From Solirubrobacterales bacterium (GTDB lineage: Bacteria; Actinomycetota; Thermoleophilia; Solirubrobacterales; Solirubrobacteraceae): a DNA stretch of 8,638 nt. Both the position numbers and the translations under genes were made by a program. Below the pieces are notes generated by a model. That model was not told where the DNA came from. It searched no databases and worked only from the letters and a program-made list of their open reading frames with translations. This document shows positions 5,532 through 8,638 of this stretch, piece after piece (positions within the stretch are counted from its first letter, which is position 1; the number at the start of each line of letters is the position of its first letter). The stretch covers positions 5,439 through 14,076 of the forward strand of contig PMKB01000346.1 in the NCBI GenBank assembly GCA_003157595.1, in the 5' to 3' direction.

Positions 5532-6503
5532 GACGCCCATCGCGTCGCGCACGTCGGCGAGCGTCCCTGCGGCGATCGCACGCGCACGCTGCGCGCCGTC
5601 GGCGAGCGTCGCCTGCAGGCCCGCGACGTCGGGACGCAACTGCGCGTAGCGCTCGCGCGTCGGGGCGAGATAGGCCGTGACCTCGGCGGCGAGCGCGGCC
5701 TTGAGGTCGCCGTAGCGCAGCTGCGCGAAGTCGCGCTCGATCGCCTCCGGCTCGACCCCGCGTACGGCGGCGAGGATGTCGATCAGGTTGGTGATCCCCG
5801 GCTTCTGCGGCGAGCGATGGATGCCCTCGCCGGAGTCGGTCACGGCGCGCTTGAGCTTGCGCTCGATCAGTGCCGGCTCGTCGAGCACGTACAGCGTGCC
5901 CTCCTCGCTGGCCCCGGTCGTCGACATCTTGGTCTCGGGGTTCTGCAGATCCATGATCCGCGCGCCGACCGCCGGGATCCGTGCCTCCGGCACGACGAGA
6001 TGCTCGCCGAAGTACGCGTTGAAGCGCAGCGCGACGTCGCGCATCAGCTCGACGTGCTGGCGCTGATCGTCGCCGACCGGGACCTCGTTGGCGCGGTAGG
6101 CGAGCACGTCGGCGGCCATCAGCACGGGATAGAAGAACAGCCCCGCCGAGACCAGCTTGCGCTGCGCGCCCGACTTCTCCTTGAACTGGTGCATCCGCTG
6201 CAGATCGCCGTAGGAGGTGACGGAGGACAGAAGCCACGCCAGCTCGGTGTGCTCGAACACGTCGCTCTGGCGGAAGAGGATGCAGCGCCGCGGGTCAAGC
6301 CCTGCCGCGAGCAGGATCGCCGCCGTGTCGTAGGTCCGCTCACGAAGCTCCGCCGGGTCGAACTCGACGGTGATCGCGTGCAGGTCGACGATGCAGTACA
6401 CGCCGTCGCCGCGGTCCTGACCGGCGACGTATTGGCTGATCGCGCCGATGTAGTTGCCGAGGTGCTTGCGGCCGGTCGGCTGGATGCCCGAGAAGATGCG
6501 CAT
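5517..6503 (-). CDS. trpS: tryptophanyl-tRNA synthetase
   Basis: Activates tryptophan with ATP and transfers it to tRNA-Trp; a class I synthetase acting as a cytoplasmic dimer. The product is 328 residues, the usual bacterial length. The HIGH-type signature is TGRKHLGNYIG at 10-20. Asp132 in MAADVLAY matches the residue that reads the indole nitrogen in the Bacillus stearothermophilus enzyme, and PVGDDQRQHVEL at 142-153 is a strong family motif. The KMSKS loop reads KMSTT at 192-196, with the second lysine replaced by threonine; the first is kept. The frame is open to 6665, but MRIFSGIQPTGR at 6503 is the conserved start. A -10-like TACGCT at 6516-6511 lies 7 bases upstream, so the mRNA may be leaderless, although GGGGCG could serve as a ribosome site. 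It leads the minus-strand cluster that includes the aromatic genes. Confidence 0.96.
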   Translation of the reverse strand: MRIFSGIQPTGRKHLGNYIGAISQYVAGQDRGDGVYCIVDLHAITVEFDPAELRERTYDTAAILLAAGLDPRRCILFRQSDVFEHTELAWLLSSVTSYGDLQRMHQFKEKSGAQRKLVSAGLFFYPVLMAADVLAYRANEVPVGDDQRQHVELMRDVALRFNAYFGEHLVVPEARIPAVGARIMDLQNPETKMSTTGASEEGTLYVLDEPALIERKLKRAVTDSGEGIHRSPQKPGITNLIDILAAVRGVEPEAIERDFAQLRYGDLKAALAAEVTAYLAPTRERYAQLRPDVAGLQATLADGAQRARAIAAGTLADVRDAMGVGPPR

Positions 6504-6510
6504 TCGCCCC

Positions 6511-6516
6511 AGCGTA
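6511..6516 (-). promoter_or_regulatory. possible -10 element for trpS
   Basis: On the minus strand TACGCT fits the TAnnnT pattern of actinobacterial -10 elements and lies 7 bases before the trpS ATG, which would make the start leaderless. No matching -35 element is seen 16 to 19 bases upstream; that stretch is a GC-rich inverted repeat, GCCCG-6-CGGGC at 6525-6540. Weak on its own. Confidence 0.3.
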
Positions 6517-6574
6517 TCTGTCGCGCCCGGCGCAGCGGGCGTCCGGCACGGGCGGCCGGCACCGGCGGCCGTCG

Positions 6575-6603
6575 TTGACGCGACGCCAGCCGCGCTCCAG
6601 ACT
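6575..6603 (+). promoter_or_regulatory. possible promoter of the S51 peptidase gene, leaderless
   Basis: TTGACG (6575-6580) is a strong -35 match. After 17 bases, CAGACT (6598-6603) keeps the A and final T of a TAnnnT -10. Transcription would start about 7 bases later, at the ATG at 6610, so the message would have no 5' untranslated region. This agrees with the lack of any Shine-Dalgarno sequence before that ATG. Confidence 0.4.
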
Positions 6604-6609
6604 GCAGCG

Positions 6610-7332
6610 ATGGCGGAGCGCCACATCGTCGCCGGGAGCGCCGGGTTCGAGGACACCGACCGCAACCCCTACCAGTGGCGGCTCGGGCCGGTGGTGCGCT
6701 ACGCGCTGTCGCTCAGCGGGGCGCAGCGGCCGAAGCTGTGCTGGATCGGCACCGCGCACGGCGACAACATGCTCGGCCTGCGCGCCCTTTACGGCGCGAC
6801 CTCGGGCGAGCCGATCGAGGCCAGCCACCTCCAGCTGTTCGGCATGCCGAACGTCGACCCCGAGCGCCACCTGCTGAGCCAGGACGTGATCTGGGTCCAC
6901 GGCGGGTCGGTCGTCAACCTGCTCGCGGTCTGGCGCGCCCACGGCCTCGACCGGATCCTGCGCACCGCGTGGGAGCAAGGCGTCGTGCTGGCGGGAATCA
7001 GCGCCGGCTCGATCTGCTGGCACGCGGGCGGCAACACCGACTCCTTCGGACCGAATCTGGTGGCCGTGACCGACGGCCTCGGCCTGCTGCCGTTCTCAAC
7101 CTCCGTCCACTACGACTCAGAACCCGGCCGCCGCCCCCACTTCCAGGCGCTGATCGCCGACGGCACGCTGCCGCCCGGCTACGCGACCGACGACGGCGTG
7201 GCGATCCACTACCGCGGAACCGGCGTTGGCGAAGTGATCGCCGACACCTCCGGCAAACTCGCCTACCGGGTTTTCATGTCCGCCTGCGGCGGAGTAGTCG
7301 AGGAGCCGCTGCATCCGCGGCTGCTTGCCTGA
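6610..7332 (+). CDS. peptidase E-like serine peptidase (family S51)
   Basis: A 240-residue cytoplasmic protein of the S51 family, whose founding member, Salmonella PepE, cleaves N-terminal Asp dipeptides. The nucleophile elbow is GISAGS at 129-134, with Ser131 the likely nucleophile. The catalytic His is His167 in SVHYDSEPGRRP, and Asp144 in GGNTDSFG is a candidate third residue. VHGGSVVNLLAVW (97-109) is the conserved glycine loop of the family. No signal peptide or membrane segment is seen. The frame is open upstream to 6454, but MAERHIVAGS at 6610 is the natural start and has a possible leaderless promoter. The gene is divergent from trpS (106 bases apart) and convergent with gcvPB, so it is probably a single-gene unit. 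The substrate is unknown: many S51 members are not true Asp-dipeptidases, and cyanophycinase is a distant branch. Confidence 0.85.
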   Translation: MAERHIVAGSAGFEDTDRNPYQWRLGPVVRYALSLSGAQRPKLCWIGTAHGDNMLGLRALYGATSGEPIEASHLQLFGMPNVDPERHLLSQDVIWVHGGSVVNLLAVWRAHGLDRILRTAWEQGVVLAGISAGSICWHAGGNTDSFGPNLVAVTDGLGLLPFSTSVHYDSEPGRRPHFQALIADGTLPPGYATDDGVAIHYRGTGVGEVIADTSGKLAYRVFMSACGGVVEEPLHPRLLA

Positions 7333-7339
7333 GGCTGCG

Positions 7340-7359
7340 AGCCCGCGCCAGGCGCGGCT
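7340..7359. terminator. hairpin between convergent S51 peptidase and gcvPB genes
   Basis: AGCC (7340-7343) pairs with GGCT (7356-7359), and past one bulged C (7344) GCGC (7345-7348) pairs with GCGC (7352-7355), giving an eight-pair stem with a CAG loop. It fills most of the 31-base space between two convergent stop codons and could terminate both transcripts. There is no flanking T or A run, so the call rests on position and stem alone. Confidence 0.4.
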
Positions 7360-7363
7360 GCAC

Positions 7364-8638
7364 CTAGAGCGCCTGGCGCAGAACCGGGTGGCGGGCCGCG
7401 GCGGCCTCGTCGAGCCGGCGCACCGGGGTCGAGTAGGGCGCACCGCGCACCAGTTCGGGATCTTCACGGGCCTCGCGCAGGATCTCCGCCAGCGCCGCCG
7501 CGAACTCGTCGAGCGTCTGCTTGGTCTCGGTCTCGGTCGGCTCGACGAGCAGCGCCTCCTCGACCAGCAGCGGGAAGTAGACCGTCGGCGGGTGGTAGCC
7601 GTAGTCGAGCAGCCGCTTGGCGAGGTCCAGCGTGCGGATGCCGAGCTCGCGCTTCATCGGCGCACCGCTGAGCACAAACTCGTGCATGCACAGGCGCTCG
7701 TAGGCCGGCGGCAGAAGCTCGCAGACGCCGAGCTCGCGCAGCCGTGCGAGCAGGTAGTTGGCGTTCAGCACCGCCGTCTCGGAGACGTCGCGCAGGCCGG
7801 CGGCACCGAGCGAGCAGATATAGGCGTAGGCGCGCACGAAGCAGCCGTAGTTACCCTGGAAGCCGCGTAGGCGGCCGATCGAGCGGGGACGCTCGTAGTC
7901 GAGGTCGAACTCGACCGTCGAGCCGTTGCCCTCGGCGCCGCCGCGGCGCACGATCACGGGCCGCGGGAGGTAGGGCTCCAGCGCCTGCGAGACCGCGATC
8001 GGGCCCGAGCCCGGACCGCCGCCGCCGTGGGGCTGGGTGAACGACTTGTGCAGGTTGAAATGCACGACGTCGAAGCCCATGTCGCCGGGCCGCGAGATCC
8101 CCATCACGGCGTTGAGGTTGGCGCCGTCGTAGTAGACGATCCCGCCGACGCCGTGGACGATCCTGGCGATCTCCTCGATGTTGGCGTCGAACAGGCCGAG
8201 CGTGTTGGGGTTGGTCAGCATCAGGCAGGCGACGTCGCCGTCGGCCTTGGCGCGCAGGTCGTCGATGTCGACGCCGCCGCGGGAGTCCGTGCCGACCTTG
8301 ACGACCTCGTAGCCAGCCATCGTCACGGTCGCCGGGTTGGTGCCGTGGGCGGTGTCCGGCGTGAGCACGACCCTGCGGTGGCGCTCACCGCGATCGGCAT
8401 GGTAGGCGCGCGTCAGGAGCACTCCGGCCAGCTCGCCGTGGGAGCCGGCGGAGGGTTGCAGCGAGACGTGCGGCAGGCCGGCGATCTCCGCGAGGGCGCG
8501 CTCCAGCCCCCACATCAGCGTGAGCGCTCCCTGCGCCCGCGCCGGCTCGGTCAGCGGATGCAGGCGGGCGTGGCCAGGCAGCGCCGCGACGCGCTCGTGC
8601 AGTCGCGGATTGTGCTTCATCGTGCAGGAGCCCAACGG
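7364..8638 (-). CDS. gcvPB: glycine dehydrogenase (decarboxylating) subunit 2, 5' end off window
   Basis: The C-terminal half of the split P-protein of the glycine cleavage system. With subunit 1 (GcvPA) it decarboxylates glycine using PLP and passes the aminomethyl group to lipoylated GcvH. The 424 visible codons start inside the conserved PLGSCTMKHNPR and run to the TAG at 7366-7364. Further motifs are TPDTAHGTNPA, DGANLNAVMG and HFNLHKSFTQPHGGGGPGSGP, where the Lys at about visible residue 198 is the Schiff-base lysine and the Gly-rich loop follows. Full-length GcvPB is typically about 480 to 510 residues, so roughly 60 to 90 are missing at the N-terminus. The rest of the gcv genes are probably beyond the right edge. 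It is separate from the trpS cluster, since the S51 gene intervenes on the other strand. Confidence 0.96.
   Translation of the reverse strand, partial: PLGSCTMKHNPRLHERVAALPGHARLHPLTEPARAQGALTLMWGLERALAEIAGLPHVSLQPSAGSHGELAGVLLTRAYHADRGERHRRVVLTPDTAHGTNPATVTMAGYEVVKVGTDSRGGVDIDDLRAKADGDVACLMLTNPNTLGLFDANIEEIARIVHGVGGIVYYDGANLNAVMGISRPGDMGFDVVHFNLHKSFTQPHGGGGPGSGPIAVSQALEPYLPRPVIVRRGGAEGNGSTVEFDLDYERPRSIGRLRGFQGNYGCFVRAYAYICSLGAAGLRDVSETAVLNANYLLARLRELGVCELLPPAYERLCMHEFVLSGAPMKRELGIRTLDLAKRLLDYGYHPPTVYFPLLVEEALLVEPTETETKQTLDEFAAALAEILREAREDPELVRGAPYSTPVRRLDEAAAARHPVLRQAL

Noticed and set aside
6525..6570. Small GC-rich repeats (GCCCG-6-CGGGC, GGCGGCC twice) in the trpS-S51 intergenic region
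   Set aside because: Short, GC-only and expected by chance at this composition; no clear operator pattern.
4791..6578. A 595-codon plus-strand open frame opposite scpA and trpS
   Set aside because: It is the antisense shadow of two confident genes. Its composition (rich in Arg, Ala, Gln, His and Asp) is typical of GC-driven antisense frames, and no family motif is seen.

Overview
The window is GC-rich bacterial chromosome with no mobile, phage, CRISPR, rRNA or tRNA signal. Base composition, frequent GTG starts, few strong Shine-Dalgarno sequences and the gene order trpS-scpA-scpB-rluB-aroH-hisC-aroF point to a high-GC actinobacterium. Thermoleophilia (Solirubrobacterales-like) is my best guess, from remembered gene order and not from a search.

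Most genes lie on the minus strand. Reading right to left: gcvPB (glycine decarboxylase subunit 2, 5' end cut by the right edge); a lone plus-strand S51 (dipeptidase E-like) peptidase; trpS; scpA and scpB (SMC kleisin partners, overlapping by GTGA); rlmN, on the opposite strand and filling the space between scpB and rluB almost to the base; rluB; aroH (chorismate mutase); a HisC-family aminotransferase whose start overlaps the aroH stop; a 358-base gap; and aroF (DAHP synthase, 3' end cut by the left edge). The left half is thus an aromatic amino acid module: aroF catalyses the entry step of the shikimate pathway, aroH converts chorismate to prephenate, and the aminotransferase probably carries out the last transamination to Phe or Tyr. 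trpS, which charges tRNA-Trp, lies upstream in the same direction.

The most notable element is in the gap before aroF. A short, previously unlisted minus-strand ORF (742-846, or from an internal ATG at 822) ends in YSYSYVTSWRFS and a stop, with three Tyr, one Trp and one Phe in its last 12 residues. It is preceded by a possible promoter with a dyad and followed by GC-rich segments that can form mutually exclusive hairpins before the aroF start. This looks like a leader-peptide attenuator that could sense all three aromatic amino acids and control the first enzyme of their pathway. The peptide and base pairings are read directly from the sequence; the regulatory role is inference.

Second-rank observations are the antisense placement of rlmN inside an otherwise co-directional cluster, a KMSTT variant of the KMSKS loop in TrpRS, and several likely leaderless starts.
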